A stretch of DNA of 64,000 bases from Pirellula sp. Its GTDB lineage: Bacteria; Planctomycetota; Planctomycetia; Pirellulales; Lacipirellulaceae. Both the position numbers and the translations under genes were made by a program. This document shows, piece by piece, positions 17,891 to 28,111 of this stretch; the stretch's first letter is position 1; every line of letters begins with the position of its first letter. The stretch covers positions 52,354 to 116,353 of the forward strand of contig PNKX01000018.1 in the NCBI GenBank assembly GCA_013822725.1, in the 5' to 3' direction. The notes beneath the pieces are model-generated. The model was not told the DNA's origin and ran no database searches. It worked only from the letters and a program-made list of their open reading frames with translations.

Positions 17891-17936
17891 AGTACCCGCG
17901 ACTGGATTCGAACCAGTAACCTTCGGCTTCGGAGGC
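17891..17936 (-). repeat. 46-bp direct copy of the tRNA-Arg 3' end (attachment site)
   Basis: These 46 bases are identical to 33921-33966, the 3' part of tRNA-Arg from the anticodon loop to the discriminator base plus two flanking bases. Identity ends abruptly on both sides. It is the boundary shared by the two stacked elements. Confidence 0.9.
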
Positions 17937-18136
17937 GGTATGTGGGAGTCGCTGAAAAGCTCAGATTCTCTTACTGAGTGGCATCTTACGCCAAATCGGA
18001 CTCATTGCAATATGACGCACTCCGATTCATTCAGGAGCGGTCATGGGCGGTAGTAGGCGTAATCACTGCGAGCAACACGGTAGGGGTACACTAGCTCGAT
18101 CCCGTATGACCTCAGCCGTCACTGGCCCCGCAACAA

Positions 18137-21100
18137 CTAAACACAATGTCGCACGCGGGGATGCCGTTTGGTCTTGATCGTCGATGCTTCGCTGCTGAAA
18201 AGCGATGTAAAGTCGCCCGACGCGAAAATCGCATCATGCGCTTTTCTCGTTGAATTTGTAACCTCGGCATAGGCCGCCAGTTCGACGTCTTTTTTGAATG
18301 CCGCAGCGCTCAGATAATCATTTTTGCTGAACACTTCCAAATTCGCGGCATCCACTGCATCGACTGCAGCGAGATCAGTGTAGTTTGACATAGAACTATC
18401 CATGACGGCGGAAGACGTTGGTATGGCGCCGAAAAAGTCCTCCCAAATTCCAAGATCCGCTTCATCGACGATGCCGTTTCCACTTCCGTCGGCATAAGTG
18501 AAACTCTCAACCGAGGAGCCAAAGCGACGTTGCCAGACCAAGAAATCTGTGCCGTCGGCGTCGCCGTCCAGGTCGAAGTCCCCATTTGTCGTCGCGCCAC
18601 GCGCGGCAGCACTTGCGATGTAGCTAGCGTAACCACCGATTGAATTCGCAACAGACGGCGGAATTTCCCCATCTGTCACCACTTGCGTATGAAGCTTGGA
18701 AAGTAAGCGAGTCGCCTCGCTAAACTCCCCCGCTTGAAGCTCAATACGAATAAACGCGATCGAACTGAGTAATTGGGTAGCGGATACCGAAGAAATCTCA
18801 TCCTCAGTCAAATGGGACGCAATAGAAGCCTCCAGTCCAGAGAGGGTTGGAGCCAGCAAGTGAAATCGCGCAGAAAAGGTCAATGCAGTTTCTACCTTCT
18901 CAACTGCCTCTACACTATTTGTTTCAGCTAACAAACGTAGTACTTCGGCTTGGTACGACTCAATGAGCTTAAGAAGCGCTGTCGTCGGCGCATCAGCCTG
19001 TATCCCCAACTCAATGGCATCTTCTGCCATCTCTAAAAACTGAGTTTCTTCGATTGTAAATTCCCGAGTTGGCACCTGAAGGACGTCCGATCGCAAGGCT
19101 GCTGCGAGTCTCAAGTGTTCTAATCCTAAAGAACTGCCCATTGTTAGGCCCGTTCTATGGCGATCCAGCTGCACTGCATTTGATAACTCGGGGAGAGATG
19201 AGCACGCTATGAGTTCCGAGACGAGATGATCGATTTGACTCTGCGTCCAGCCAGATTCGAGCAGCAATGACTCCGTCGATTCCGGCAGCCCATTTTCTGC
19301 CAAATAATCGGCGGCATCAAATGGTTCCTGGGCCGGCAAAACAGCCGTCAACTCGCTGAGCAAGCCTTCGTAGCTGATAAGCCGGCCTTCAAGCTCGGCC
19401 GCTCGGATAGCGAATTTGCCAGCGTCATCTAGTTGGCGCGCCCGCCAATAAGTGTCGCCCGCGAGCTCGGCTCCATCCGCCTTGTTAAGCGCCTTGAGCT
19501 CTGCGCCCTTCAACGCCGCAATCTCCAGCCCAATTTCGACCATCTGCCGAGTTACAAAAGAGCTTGCAACCTCCGAGGAATTGAAGTCAATAGGCTCAAC
19601 CACGACAGGAATGTTGAACTCAGCATCGGGAGGATCCTTAGCAAATTCGTAATAGCCGCCAGCAGCTACCATTTGAGTAGCGCCTAGTAAAAGTGTTCCA
19701 GCTGCAACTCCGGCCAATTCGACCCTCAAGCTTCCGCCAAACGCAGCCGCAAATGCGAGTTCTTTCAATCCTGTCATAAGCGTGGCTACGCCCGTTGCCG
19801 CCACCATGTTATAGGCTGTATATGCAGCAAGCCGAGCGGGTGGAACGCCGATCGTCAACTCGTGAGGAGTACTCACGAGCAGAAGCCCGTCAGCGTTAAG
19901 CGGGGTGACCGTGTACCGGTAAACATTTGTAAGCTCTGTCGTAAAAAAGGCTTCAGCCACACTGTCGATAACGCCATAAACGGTTCCCAATAGTTTGGCG
20001 TTGACCAATCGACCGTTGGTTAGTTCATGTATCAATTCCTCAACGTACGACCAGCCGTTTGCTACGAAATCCGAGAGCGAGGGAGCTTCTGTCACACTGC
20101 CAAGTACGGGGTTGTCCGACGGTATCCACTCCCAATTGTGCCGAAAGTCAGCGACTACGACTGAGCTCTCGGAATCGAACCCAATCACAGGGACGGAGAA
20201 ATTTCCGAAGTGGGCGGTGGACGATGGTGGCAAATCTTCCCTCACTCCTTCTAATCGAATTTCGAGCCATTGCGCTGCGAAGGCCGGAAGGGGCGTTGGC
20301 GACAAATTCTGAACAATCGCTACGACTTGATACGGTTGGTTTTTGACAGCATCACGGACAGAGAAATTCGGACCGTCAGCTTCGATGCTTAGTTCAACCT
20401 TGGCACCAAAATGAGCGAGAGCACTACCGCTATTGTTGACCTCTGACGATTCGCGAACTGTATTGGTCGGGTCCGCAATGACGATCAAGTAAGAATCGAA
20501 GCTCGGTGGCGCAATGAATTCGCTACCCGAAATTGTGACCTCGTGGCCCCCTTGCGTTATCGCAGTATGATAAGAAGCGGTGGTCGCAGGGACGCCGGTC
20601 GTTGCGTCAGCAGTCGCGCCCCATAGGAATTTGATTTCGGCGGGATCGTGCAAGTCCTGACCAGTGATGCCGTATGAGAGCTTGGCTCCGCCGCCCTCGG
20701 ATACCTCCCGCCAAGACATTGCCGAGTTGGGATCAACTGCGATATCAGGCAATGGTAATGTCGTAAGCCGGTAGTCGATTTCGAATGCCGCAAGCGCGTC
20801 TCTTCGACCACTTATCAGCGGATACGTGGCTGATGCTTCTAAGATTACTGTAAATTGAGATCCTATAGACACCTTAAATGTGCCAGGGCCGGTCGCTGCG
20901 CCTGAGATCGAATAGCTAAAGCTTGAGATGCCGCCGTTTGGCACTTGCGAGTAAGACCTGAGATCTAGCTGAACTGGGTCTCCCTCTTGCTCGTCGCCAT
21001 CAGGAACGATTGTGTATGTCCTGGTCGCCTGACCGGCTACATCGCCATAGTGAACTGGCGCCCACTCGAAGTTATTTCCACCGCCGGCACCAGTGTATAC

Positions 21101-21439
21101 ACTGAGCAACGTGTCGAAAGTAAAGTAATGAACGAGTTCACGTAGTTCGAAATGCACGCCAGGACCGCCTTGAGCTCCGCCACCAAAGCCGCCGAACTTG
21201 CCGGGAGACAATGACCCACCTCCGGTGTCCGTGCCTGAGTACGTATACATGCTCCCATTGTTTCCCTCCGCAGTATATTCGCCCCTCGCACCATACGAAG
21301 CCCAAGGATTGCCGTCGCTATCGAAGGACGAGTAAGACCATTCGTAAGATCCGCCACCCGACAATACACTTAAATGTGCGAGCAAATCGCGAGACTCAAG
21401 AGTCTCAAACGCGAGGTGGGTCATGAGACGTGAACGCAT
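18137..21439 (-). CDS. LEPR-XLL surface protein with CARDB-like and dockerin domains (island cargo)
   Basis: An 1100-residue exported protein. The N-terminus has the LEPR-XLL variant [15 protein letters not shown] Gly-rich beta region follows, then an Ig-fold CARDB-like stretch ([19 protein letters not shown]). A long helical middle includes a hydrophobic stretch (residues about 540-590, [18 protein letters not shown]). A dockerin with two calcium-loop repeats lies near residues 970-1010 ([39 protein letters not shown]). There is no PEP-CTERM. The tail contains [14 protein letters not shown], like the ends of other LEPR-XLL proteins in the window. It is probably cell-surface attached through the dockerin or the tail. 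Its codon and base composition look more AT-rich than chromosomal relatives, fitting acquisition with the island. Binding partner unknown. Confidence 0.75.
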   Translation of the reverse strand: MRSRLMTHLAFETLESRDLLAHLSVLSGGGSYEWSYSSFDSDGNPWASYGARGEYTAEGNNGSMYTYSGTDTGGGSLSPGKFGGFGGGAQGGPGVHFELRELVHYFTFDTLLSVYTGAGGGNNFEWAPVHYGDVAGQATRTYTIVPDGDEQEGDPVQLDLRSYSQVPNGGISSFSYSISGAATGPGTFKVSIGSQFTVILEASATYPLISGRRDALAAFEIDYRLTTLPLPDIAVDPNSAMSWREVSEGGGAKLSYGITGQDLHDPAEIKFLWGATADATTGVPATTASYHTAITQGGHEVTISGSEFIAPPSFDSYLIVIADPTNTVRESSEVNNSGSALAHFGAKVELSIEADGPNFSVRDAVKNQPYQVVAIVQNLSPTPLPAFAAQWLEIRLEGVREDLPPSSTAHFGNFSVPVIGFDSESSVVVADFRHNWEWIPSDNPVLGSVTEAPSLSDFVANGWSYVEELIHELTNGRLVNAKLLGTVYGVIDSVAEAFFTTELTNVYRYTVTPLNADGLLLVSTPHELTIGVPPARLAAYTAYNMVAATGVATLMTGLKELAFAAAFGGSLRVELAGVAAGTLLLGATQMVAAGGYYEFAKDPPDAEFNIPVVVEPIDFNSSEVASSFVTRQMVEIGLEIAALKGAELKALNKADGAELAGDTYWRARQLDDAGKFAIRAAELEGRLISYEGLLSELTAVLPAQEPFDAADYLAENGLPESTESLLLESGWTQSQIDHLVSELIACSSLPELSNAVQLDRHRTGLTMGSSLGLEHLRLAAALRSDVLQVPTREFTIEETQFLEMAEDAIELGIQADAPTTALLKLIESYQAEVLRLLAETNSVEAVEKVETALTFSARFHLLAPTLSGLEASIASHLTEDEISSVSATQLLSSIAFIRIELQAGEFSEATRLLSKLHTQVVTDGEIPPSVANSIGGYASYIASAAARGATTNGDFDLDGDADGTDFLVWQRRFGSSVESFTYADGSGNGIVDEADLGIWEDFFGAIPTSSAVMDSSMSNYTDLAAVDAVDAANLEVFSKNDYLSAAAFKKDVELAAYAEVTNSTRKAHDAIFASGDFTSLFSSEASTIKTKRHPRVRHCV

Positions 21440-21553
21440 CGGCAGTCCCCAACGAGCGAGATAGGTTCATGCAGGCAGCGCCTCTCATGATGTAACTACC
21501 GAAGAGTAATTGCAATGATGGTGACAAGCTTGCGACCACAAATAGGGGGCAAC

Positions 21554-22480
21554 TTAAGTGTAAGGAAAACGTTGGACAGGTTGCCGGTTTCTTGCCGGCC
21601 GATTCGCCCGGCACCGTTTGCACGCAATGAGTGTTGCGAGCCCTATAAAGGCCAGCATTGAACTTGTCGGACTGGGAACTAAAGTGACCGCTTGGTTCGC
21701 CGCCAAATTGATAGATGCACCATAGCCGGCTTTCCAAATCGCCAAGTCTTCAGTGGAGACAGCTCCGTCACCGGAAAAGTCGGCCTGCGAGTATCCCTCA
21801 ATGCCTGTCGAGCCAAGTTCTCGCTGCCACTGAAGGAAATCTGCACCATCGATTCGATAGTTGGAATTTGCGTCTCCCAGAAGTTGTCCGTGAAGGCGAA
21901 ATGCCATATCGCCTACGCTGAATCCGCTGAGGCCAACTAGTACGCCATTTGGAAAATGGGCCATTTGACCGTCGCCGGGAGGGTTGATCGCGAGTCCTGG
22001 CTGAAGAATATATGGCAACCCCATCTGAGCAAACGGGTGAGCATTTGTAGAAGCCAGTCCAATCCAGTATGGAGTTGCTGGTTGCAGTATTACGTCCTGA
22101 GTTAACGGTACATACTTTCGGTTATTGTGGTCACCTGAGCCAAGCTCATCAATGACGGAGATTGTACTTTCAAATCGGGTGACACGCGTTCCGGGCAGCC
22201 CTCCCACTTCGTCATAAAGCGATGTAATTGCCGGGTCTCCTACCTGCCCATCAGTGTCCCAACTGAAATTGTCCATCGCGACAATGCGGACCCACGCCGG
22301 AAAGCTGACTCTCTCCGCGAATTCGTTAAGCCCGATTTCATTGGAATACGCAGATGTATTACCGATGGCTGCGTAGCCTGTCGCCTGAGGGCTCCAATCC
22401 CAAAGCAAGTACGATTCAGCTTGCAAAGGTGAGACAATCGCATAGAAAGTTAAGAACACACATAACGCCGAACGCTGCAT
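21554..22480 (-). CDS. Exported dockerin protein with PEP-CTERM-like tail (island cargo)
   Basis: A 308-residue protein with a signal peptide (MQRSALCVFLTFYAIVSPLQA), then a beta-rich domain of the kind often called choice-of-anchor (DNFSWDTDGQVGDPAITSLY; PATPYWIGLAS). A dockerin pair follows (DANSNYRIDGADFLQWQRE; DFSGDGAVSTEDLAIWK). The end is VPSPTSSMLAFIGLATLI followed by basic residues; this is a PEP-CTERM signal with PSP in place of PEP. It is transcribed in the same direction as, and upstream of, the 1100-residue surface protein, separated by about 110 bases, so the two may be co-expressed. Confidence 0.75.
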   Translation of the reverse strand: MQRSALCVFLTFYAIVSPLQAESYLLWDWSPQATGYAAIGNTSAYSNEIGLNEFAERVSFPAWVRIVAMDNFSWDTDGQVGDPAITSLYDEVGGLPGTRVTRFESTISVIDELGSGDHNNRKYVPLTQDVILQPATPYWIGLASTNAHPFAQMGLPYILQPGLAINPPGDGQMAHFPNGVLVGLSGFSVGDMAFRLHGQLLGDANSNYRIDGADFLQWQRELGSTGIEGYSQADFSGDGAVSTEDLAIWKAGYGASINLAANQAVTLVPSPTSSMLAFIGLATLIACKRCRANRPARNRQPVQRFPYT

Positions 22481-22854
22481 TTAGAACTCCTACTTAGCAG
22501 TCGCTCTTAGAGCGAAAAGAATTGCAGGTCAATATAAAGCATGACAACCCGAAGGAGTTGAGTGGACAATCATTAGCCTTAGGATAGTCGATGCTAGTTA
22601 GGTTTCGATGTAACTCATCGTGGTTAGCCAGTTCATGTCGCCGACGCAGCCCGTACTAAGACTATCCGCTTCACACGCGGTTCGTCGCGACTGGCACTGC
22701 TACGACTCATTGCACACGCAACTTGCCGCGACTTCAGCGTGCGGTATGGCACAAACGTCAGCAGGCTAAGACGTTCGCATTCGCATGAGGAAACATGTGA
22801 ATGACAAGCTATGTTCTCAGGGAACGCTCACTTCGCTAGTCAACTTTCACTCGA
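22481..22854. other. Intergenic region without recognisable gene
   Basis: 374 bases, AT-rich relative to the chromosome. No coding frame or clear repeat is seen. It contains the promoter region for the exported protein gene reading leftward. Confidence 0.4.
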
Positions 22855-24044
22855 CTAGCGAAGCGTCAGACGATATACCTTTTCCAAATTTTGCTTTAGT
22901 TTACTCCAGTCCCACAGATTTACTCGCGCGCGAGCAGCAAGATCGATAGCCGACGCAGTGAATCCGGATGTTGTAATCACTAAAGCTCGGGTGCAGCCGT
23001 AATACTTCATTGCGCCAATTACCTGATTGACATCACCTACACCAACCTTACTCGAAAAATTGTACCTCTTTACTTGGATTGCGAATCTGTCGGATCCACG
23101 TATAGCGATCACGTCCGCGCCAAAGTCGCCTACATATGGTGTTTGTTCAACTGAATAACCGGAGTCTGCAAACAGTGTCTTGATTAGAGTTTCAAAATCC
23201 TCCGGATGAATATTAGAGAAGCGGTGGGGTGCATAGGTCATCAGTATTTCTGCCATGGCGCACCGCGCGAAGTCGATTCGTTGAACTGACGTTTGCTCGC
23301 CGATAGTTTTTCGTTCGAGTAACGGAACTGCTTCAATATGGTCGCCAATCTCGCCCAGTAGAAGTATCGCCTGCGCTGACAACTTCTCATCGGAATGCTC
23401 AGCAAGCTGATGGCAAGTTTCGAGAAGCGCTGACGAGAGAATGTTACCTGTCCGTCGAAATCACTCTGCACTCCGGTCGTGTAGTTCACCAGTGATTCCA
23501 TCGCTGCAGCCGCAATTCTGCAACCATACTCCTTAAAGCGAATCGCTACACTCCCGTAAAACTCGATGATTGCTTTATGCCGGGTGATGGTTCGCGATTC
23601 TGATGCTATAGGCGCACAGTACAGGGCAGTAAAGTATTGCCCAAACAACTTCGAGTAGTTCGCTGGAAAATCCGTTTCCGTCTTTAACTCCTTGATGGTT
23701 TGCGAGAAGAAGCTGCTAAGTATGGCATCGAGCGACTCATCGGTGTCGATGTAACACAAAGTCCAGATGAGCGCGGCCCTAACATTTAGGTTAGGAGAGC
23801 CTAGAAACGGAACAATGTAACTAACGTAGCCCTTCAGCTTCAAGGAATCCGATTCCGCAATCTTTGCCAGGGCGCACGCGGCTGCGGACGCCCTGCCATC
23901 GCCCGAAGCGAGCTTTTCGATAAGCAAGTGTGTCGTATTCTTCATAAACTGGTCACGCGCGAGTGCTTTATTGTTGTGTTTGGCATAATCGATGACGCCC
24001 ACCTTATTACTCTGATACCAGGAACTTGGCTTAAACGCCGGCAT
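22855..24044 (-). pseudogene. HEAT-like repeat plus Mrr-type restriction endonuclease, broken by one frameshift
   Basis: The first 803 bases encode a helical HEAT-like N-terminus (ACALAKIAESDSLKLKGYV; LGSPNLNVRAALIWTLCYI). The next frame encodes helices (LAEHSDEKLSAQAILLLGEI) and an Mrr-type nuclease domain with GDFGADVIA and the catalytic QVKRY. At about 23444-23447 the frame shifts. Reading GTAACATT with one extra A rejoins the two parts into one ~397-residue protein, so a one-base deletion is the simplest explanation. Mrr-like enzymes cut modified or foreign DNA; HEAT repeats would be the sensing part. In this island it would be a defence gene. A sequencing error cannot be excluded. Confidence 0.65.
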
Positions 24045-24254
24045 GCTCGGGAAAGTTGTGTTCGGCTATGGCACGCGCACACGCTCCCTTAGTTGTTTGG
24101 GCAACTAAATCAAAAACTCTAATTCGCGTGTCACTTATGTGGCTGTGGCGTCTAAGGCAACGGCTGAAAGACTGAATTTCTCGGCAAGCTCTAGCGCCCA
24201 CTGGTTGCGAATGGAAGCTGACGAGATTTCGACCAGCTCGCGTTTTCGGTCGGT

Positions 24255-24690
24255 CTAGTCGAGAAGGATGACGCCCTTGGAGAGCGGTGACTGCAACTGA
24301 AAGAGTGCAGCTTCGATCTGATGCGGATCGAGATCCACAGCTGCGTCGAACAATGATATTGATAGTCGGTCAATTTCTTCCGCGCCCGTCTCGTAATGTC
24401 GTGCTTGAATTAATACGCGTGATTGGGCGGCGTTCCGATCACCGAGGTCTCCTTCGCATAATTTGAGAGCGTTTTGCTTCCCCCTCAAGCATGTAGTGCC
24501 AGGTGTTGTCTTCGCGTTCAGCCATGATGGAATAGCCTCGCTGACGAAGTGCGGTAATGTCGCGGGACATAGTGGGGATGGAAACTCCCACAGCTTTAGC
24601 GAGCTCGGGCGTGGAATAATGCCCGCTTTCGATGAGCTGAAGCACGGTCATTAGACGGTCTTCTATGTCGAGCGAACGTTGGTAAAGCAT
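24255..24690 (-). pseudogene. Small HTH regulator, probably frameshifted at a run of five G
   Basis: From 24690 an 83-codon frame starts with an HTH_11/DeoR-like winged helix (LQLIESGHYSTPELAKAVGV then SIPTMSRDITALRQRGY). After WHYMLEG, at a GGGGG run near 24478, the next frame continues with well-formed helical sequence (ARHYETGAEEIDRLSISL; HQIEAALFQLQSPLS) to a TAG at 24255. One G fewer would give a single ~145-residue protein. Alternatively these are two overlapping genes (24439-24690 and 24255-24488). It may have regulated the neighbouring restriction-type genes. Upstream, AATTAGTAGAC-type AT-rich DNA lies before the start. Confidence 0.5.
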
Positions 24691-25304
24691 AGCTCCTCCG
24701 TGGGCTTCTCATGTCTATCACGTCGTGATAGTGAAGTCAATTAGTAGACTTGGAGGGAAAATACGTCAGTCCATAGGAACTAGCGGATTGACACTTGGAC
24801 GCCGGCAACTGGTCCTGGCCGGTGCCCGCCAGGAGCAGGTGGTTGTTCCTGGTCTTTCCCGTGACTGCGTTCTTGCAGTCCCTCTACTGTAATAAACAGG
24901 GGGCCAGTGTCTCAGTCATGTTTGCACGGAGGGATTCAGGGATCAGAGCAAGGTGTCGGTTTCCTGGAGGAAATCTCTCCACTGATGGGTAGTAAGAGAG
25001 CCTAATGCTCTTCGGTTACTCAGCCTCGACATCCCGGCACGCACAGATTTAGCTTTCCATTGTTTCCTGGCGGCCTCTGTGCCGAGCAGCAGCCAATCTC
25101 CATTGCGTTCCGACGGACCGCCAGTTTCCTGGGGAGGAAAGGGCAGGGCACTGAATCTGAAGCATCAGCGAAAGGCCCAAATCTCTGTCAGTCTATCGCT
25201 CGCACAATTACGGCTTATAAAAGTTCGAGGACCTTGCTCATACCTTGATGCCTTTCGGAGGGAAGCCAAAGAAGGCGAAGACGGACTGCCAAAACGTCGC
25301 GGTC
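24691..25304. other. Non-coding stretch with repeated TTTCCTGG hairpin motif
   Basis: No convincing gene is present. The octamer TTTCCTGG occurs at 24960, 25063 and 25125. In the first and third copies it is followed by AGGAAA, giving short hairpins. The segment 25120-25177 is an imperfect direct repeat of 29390-29447, on the far side of the DUF262 cassette. It could be a recombination footprint or a small structured RNA. Confidence 0.45.
25120..25177 (+). repeat. Imperfect direct repeat, left copy flanking the DUF262 cassette
   Basis: Shares GCCAGTTTCCTGG, then GAAAGGGCAGGG, then AAAGGCCC at the same spacing with 29390-29447. The region between these blocks is less conserved. The two copies lie in the same orientation about 4.3 kb apart. 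Confidence 0.5.
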
Positions 25305-27890
25305 TCAGAAAGCCTGCACTCGCGGCTGAAAAGTGCTATGAAATAATTCAAGATTCTCTCTAAGCCATACGTACTGTTCGTGACGTTCAGATTCATTTGC
25401 CGGATCCGTCCCCTCTTTACGGATGGTTATGTGTTTTTGCTTGTTTTCCACTGGAGCGAACCAGGTCAGCGGCTGCCCAATTTTATCCTCGATAGTTTTC
25501 CGTTGCTGCTCCAACACTTCAAAGCGAGCAGCAGCATTGCCACCTCCGAGTACCAACTGAACTGCAATCCGTTTCTCCGAGGGGTTGCATGACACTGACA
25601 GCCAGCACGCAGTTTTTCCGAGCGCAAAATTGTTCCACACTTGTGGCAATGGCTTCACGCCGTCAATGACACTCCCTTGTTCACGAAGGTGAGAATGAAA
25701 GCCACACCAGTAGTCAAATAGCATTTGATGATGCGGATTTTGTTCCTTCGTGTTCTTATGCAAATCAGCCAGTCGCGCGAAGAAAGCTCGGCGGAAGTCC
25801 GCCAAGCGATCGGCAATCCATTCATGCTGGTCGAGCCAATCGAGTGGATCGCGGATACTAGCCTCTGGCAAATTGGAACGTATCTCAGGCGCTTCACCGT
25901 CGATCCATTCCGGCGCTACCTCACATTCATGGTTTATGACATCAGCTTCTGACTTCAGTGTCGCGAACATGCTCTTACCGCGGGCACGCGAGAAGGCCAT
26001 CCGGACGGCAATTTCTCGTTTGGGCGGCAGTAACTTGATTTCCAGCTGCACATCGTAGGCTGGTAACGGGATAAGAAGGGACGAAAATTCGCTTGAACGC
26101 AGTGGCAAGCAAGGTGATTTGCGTTTTTTAAGGAGATCAATGAGCGCCTTCCAGTAATCGCTCCGACGCTCTCTGGCCAAATTGCTTCGATCGGTCGTAA
26201 TAGCGAGCGGTTCATATTCGCCTCCTTCAGGTCGTGCCAGTAATAAAGCCAGCTTCGCTGATAGGTCTTGCGCGCGCTCCTCAATTGTCTCCCCTGTCCA
26301 TGCCGGACGTTCCGCAAACCACTTATTCAGTAGCACATTGCTACTCAGTAGCTCCGCTCGTTTTTCAGAATATGGCCGGTTACTGAGGTTCGGATTGTAC
26401 CCCGTCAGTGTGAGATTACCGATGGTATGTAACAAGCGTTCATGGACAGATTTCCAGCCGTCTCCCAACATGTGCTTCCAGGATGCACTACCTTGGCTGG
26501 GCGGGAGTGACTGCGGCATTACGTGTTCGATTTGAAGCGGCTTAAGATCGACCGTCTCCTTGTGCTGAAAGCCTTTCTCAAGCAAGTGCAGCATCAGCCG
26601 GCACTTCTTCGGATCGCGCTTATAGATTGGGAAATCTCGCAGGCGATTCTTAAACGTCTCGTCATCCGGCCATCCGCGATGTACGAGATATCTTCGCAGG
26701 GTGTCCTGAGGGCTTTTTCCCAGCTGAGGAATCACCTCACAGAACCACTTGCCGTACGCGCCGGTCTGATCTCCACAAATGGTTCTACGCGACACAAAAC
26801 TGGCCAGATCGTTTACACATCCGACGAACTCATCATTCCCTATGTCACCGCGGTCAAGGCGATCCATGAGATTGAGCAGTAGCGGGTGGGCTGTTGCAGC
26901 ATCGACTAGTTTAAACTGAGCGAGGGCATCTGCTACTTTGGTATCAGGATGAACGCCGCGGTGGATGGCTATATAAAACTTAGCGTAGCGTGTGAGGTCA
27001 TCAGCAACGCTTGCGGGCGTGTGGCTCGCCATTTCATACTGCGACTTAAAGTCGACGAACGTCTCCCGTAGTCGGGAAAACATTCCGTTCCGCATCAAGT
27101 AATCTCGCGAGAACGGCGTAATCGCCGTGGCAGGATAATCGGCTGTCGCGTCGAACAATCGCTCGTAAGGCGCCCACCTCTCCTCATGGAACTCGTCGTG
27201 TTCTTCGAGCGGTAGCTTCATGAAAACGAAATTCCGAATGAGGTCCGACTCTTCAAGCGGAAGACCTGTTGAGTTCAGGCTCTCGAAAATCTCGTAAGGA
27301 TTCTCTTCGCCGATCGTAATTACGACTAGATAAAGTCGACTAACCAGCGCCTCGAATAACTCCGCCAGTCGGCCTTGGTCCTGGTACAGTTCCTGACGAA
27401 TCACTTTCTTGAAGTAGCGATAGGCTTGGACCAATCCCAAGTCGTCGTAATCATCCGTCGTTTCACCCACGACAATTGCGGCGAAAGCCTCACGGTCCCC
27501 GGTGCGCGGCAGAAGTTTGAATCGCCGCCAACCTCGTTGGAACCGATGGACGAGATAGGTCTCGTGGATCTTATCAGCTAGGTCCTCGTTTCCTTCGCAC
27601 CTGGCAACGTCGCGTAGTGCGGCCAATAAGATCGAAAGGGTAGTGATCCGTTGTTGCCCGTCAATTAGCTGAAAGACGTGGATTTCACCGGGGGCCGCCT
27701 TGAGCGCCGCGCAGACCAGCGGTCCTAAGAAGTGCTGCTCCCGAGCCGGGTCCTCCAGTAGCATCCGCAAGTCGCTCCACAGACGATCCCAGTGGACCCG
27801 ATGCCATGAGTAAAACCGCTGGAAGTACGGTACTAAAAACTGGTCGCCCGAGTGGAGGATTTCGCGGAGCGCCTTAGCCTTTGCATCCAT
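25305..27890 (-). CDS. DUF262/DUF1524 (GmrSD-type) nuclease with C-terminal DUF4268-like domain
   Basis: An 861-residue protein. Residues about 10-230 are a DUF262 (ParB-like NTPase) domain with PYFQRFYSW, IDGQQRITTL (77-85) and NPYEIFESLNSTGLPLEESD. Residues about 440-530 are a DUF1524 His-Me finger nuclease with IEHVMPQSL (454-462) and IGNLTLTGYNPNLSNRPY. The last ~260 residues look like DUF4268 (SDYWKALIDLLKKR onward), an add-on seen in some relatives. GmrSD proteins restrict phage DNA carrying modified bases in an NTP-dependent way, and BrxU and related enzymes share the architecture. ATG 27890 is chosen, as the longer frame adds a basic stretch overlapping the divergent gene's leader. 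It is probably a one-polypeptide type IV restriction enzyme. Confidence 0.85.
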   Translation of the reverse strand: MDAKAKALREILHSGDQFLVPYFQRFYSWHRVHWDRLWSDLRMLLEDPAREQHFLGPLVCAALKAAPGEIHVFQLIDGQQRITTLSILLAALRDVARCEGNEDLADKIHETYLVHRFQRGWRRFKLLPRTGDREAFAAIVVGETTDDYDDLGLVQAYRYFKKVIRQELYQDQGRLAELFEALVSRLYLVVITIGEENPYEIFESLNSTGLPLEESDLIRNFVFMKLPLEEHDEFHEERWAPYERLFDATADYPATAITPFSRDYLMRNGMFSRLRETFVDFKSQYEMASHTPASVADDLTRYAKFYIAIHRGVHPDTKVADALAQFKLVDAATAHPLLLNLMDRLDRGDIGNDEFVGCVNDLASFVSRRTICGDQTGAYGKWFCEVIPQLGKSPQDTLRRYLVHRGWPDDETFKNRLRDFPIYKRDPKKCRLMLHLLEKGFQHKETVDLKPLQIEHVMPQSLPPSQGSASWKHMLGDGWKSVHERLLHTIGNLTLTGYNPNLSNRPYSEKRAELLSSNVLLNKWFAERPAWTGETIEERAQDLSAKLALLLARPEGGEYEPLAITTDRSNLARERRSDYWKALIDLLKKRKSPCLPLRSSEFSSLLIPLPAYDVQLEIKLLPPKREIAVRMAFSRARGKSMFATLKSEADVINHECEVAPEWIDGEAPEIRSNLPEASIRDPLDWLDQHEWIADRLADFRRAFFARLADLHKNTKEQNPHHQMLFDYWCGFHSHLREQGSVIDGVKPLPQVWNNFALGKTACWLSVSCNPSEKRIAVQLVLGGGNAAARFEVLEQQRKTIEDKIGQPLTWFAPVENKQKHITIRKEGTDPANESERHEQYVWLRENLELFHSTFQPRVQAF

Positions 27891-28111
27891 TTTTCTATAT
27901 CCCTTGGATCGCCGCAAGCAGCCGTAAGCCGAGTCGGCTTGCAATGAGGTCGATAAAAGCAATCCAACGAGTAATAGTCTATTCGCTTAATCATTCATTC
28001 GGAATAGGCGTCGGACATGAGACGCAAGGTGACTCTCGACGCATTCTCATAGCCTCCGTCAGCGTCTATGCTGAGAGTCGTACTAAATTTTGCACACTGG
28101 GCGGGGCGACG

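Larger units (their letters stand above)
14158..17936. mobile_element. Remnant integrative element in tRNA-Arg (left element of a tandem pair)
   Basis: About 3.8 kb bounded on the left by a degenerate copy of the tRNA-Arg 3' half (14158-14203) and on the right by a perfect 46-bp copy (17891-17936). An integrase gene stub lies directly inside the right boundary, at the same distance and orientation as the intact integrase beside the complete tRNA at 33.9 kb. Surviving cargo: an HNH protein, a PEP-CTERM protein, a secreted endonuclease/phosphatase-family protein and a small membrane protein. No replication or excision genes remain, so the element is probably immobile by itself. Confidence 0.7.

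Noticed and set aside
17891..17965. Possible complete tRNA-Arg at 17.9 kb
   Set aside because: Identity to the real tRNA stops after 46 bases; the D arm and 5' acceptor strand are missing.
24045..24254. Retron or other reverse-transcriptase system beside the restriction genes
   Set aside because: No reverse transcriptase motif (YxDD) or msr/msd-like structure was seen in the island.
24940..25180. Possible CRISPR array from repeated TTTCCTGG
   Set aside because: Only three short copies, irregular spacing, no spacer-sized units and no cas genes.
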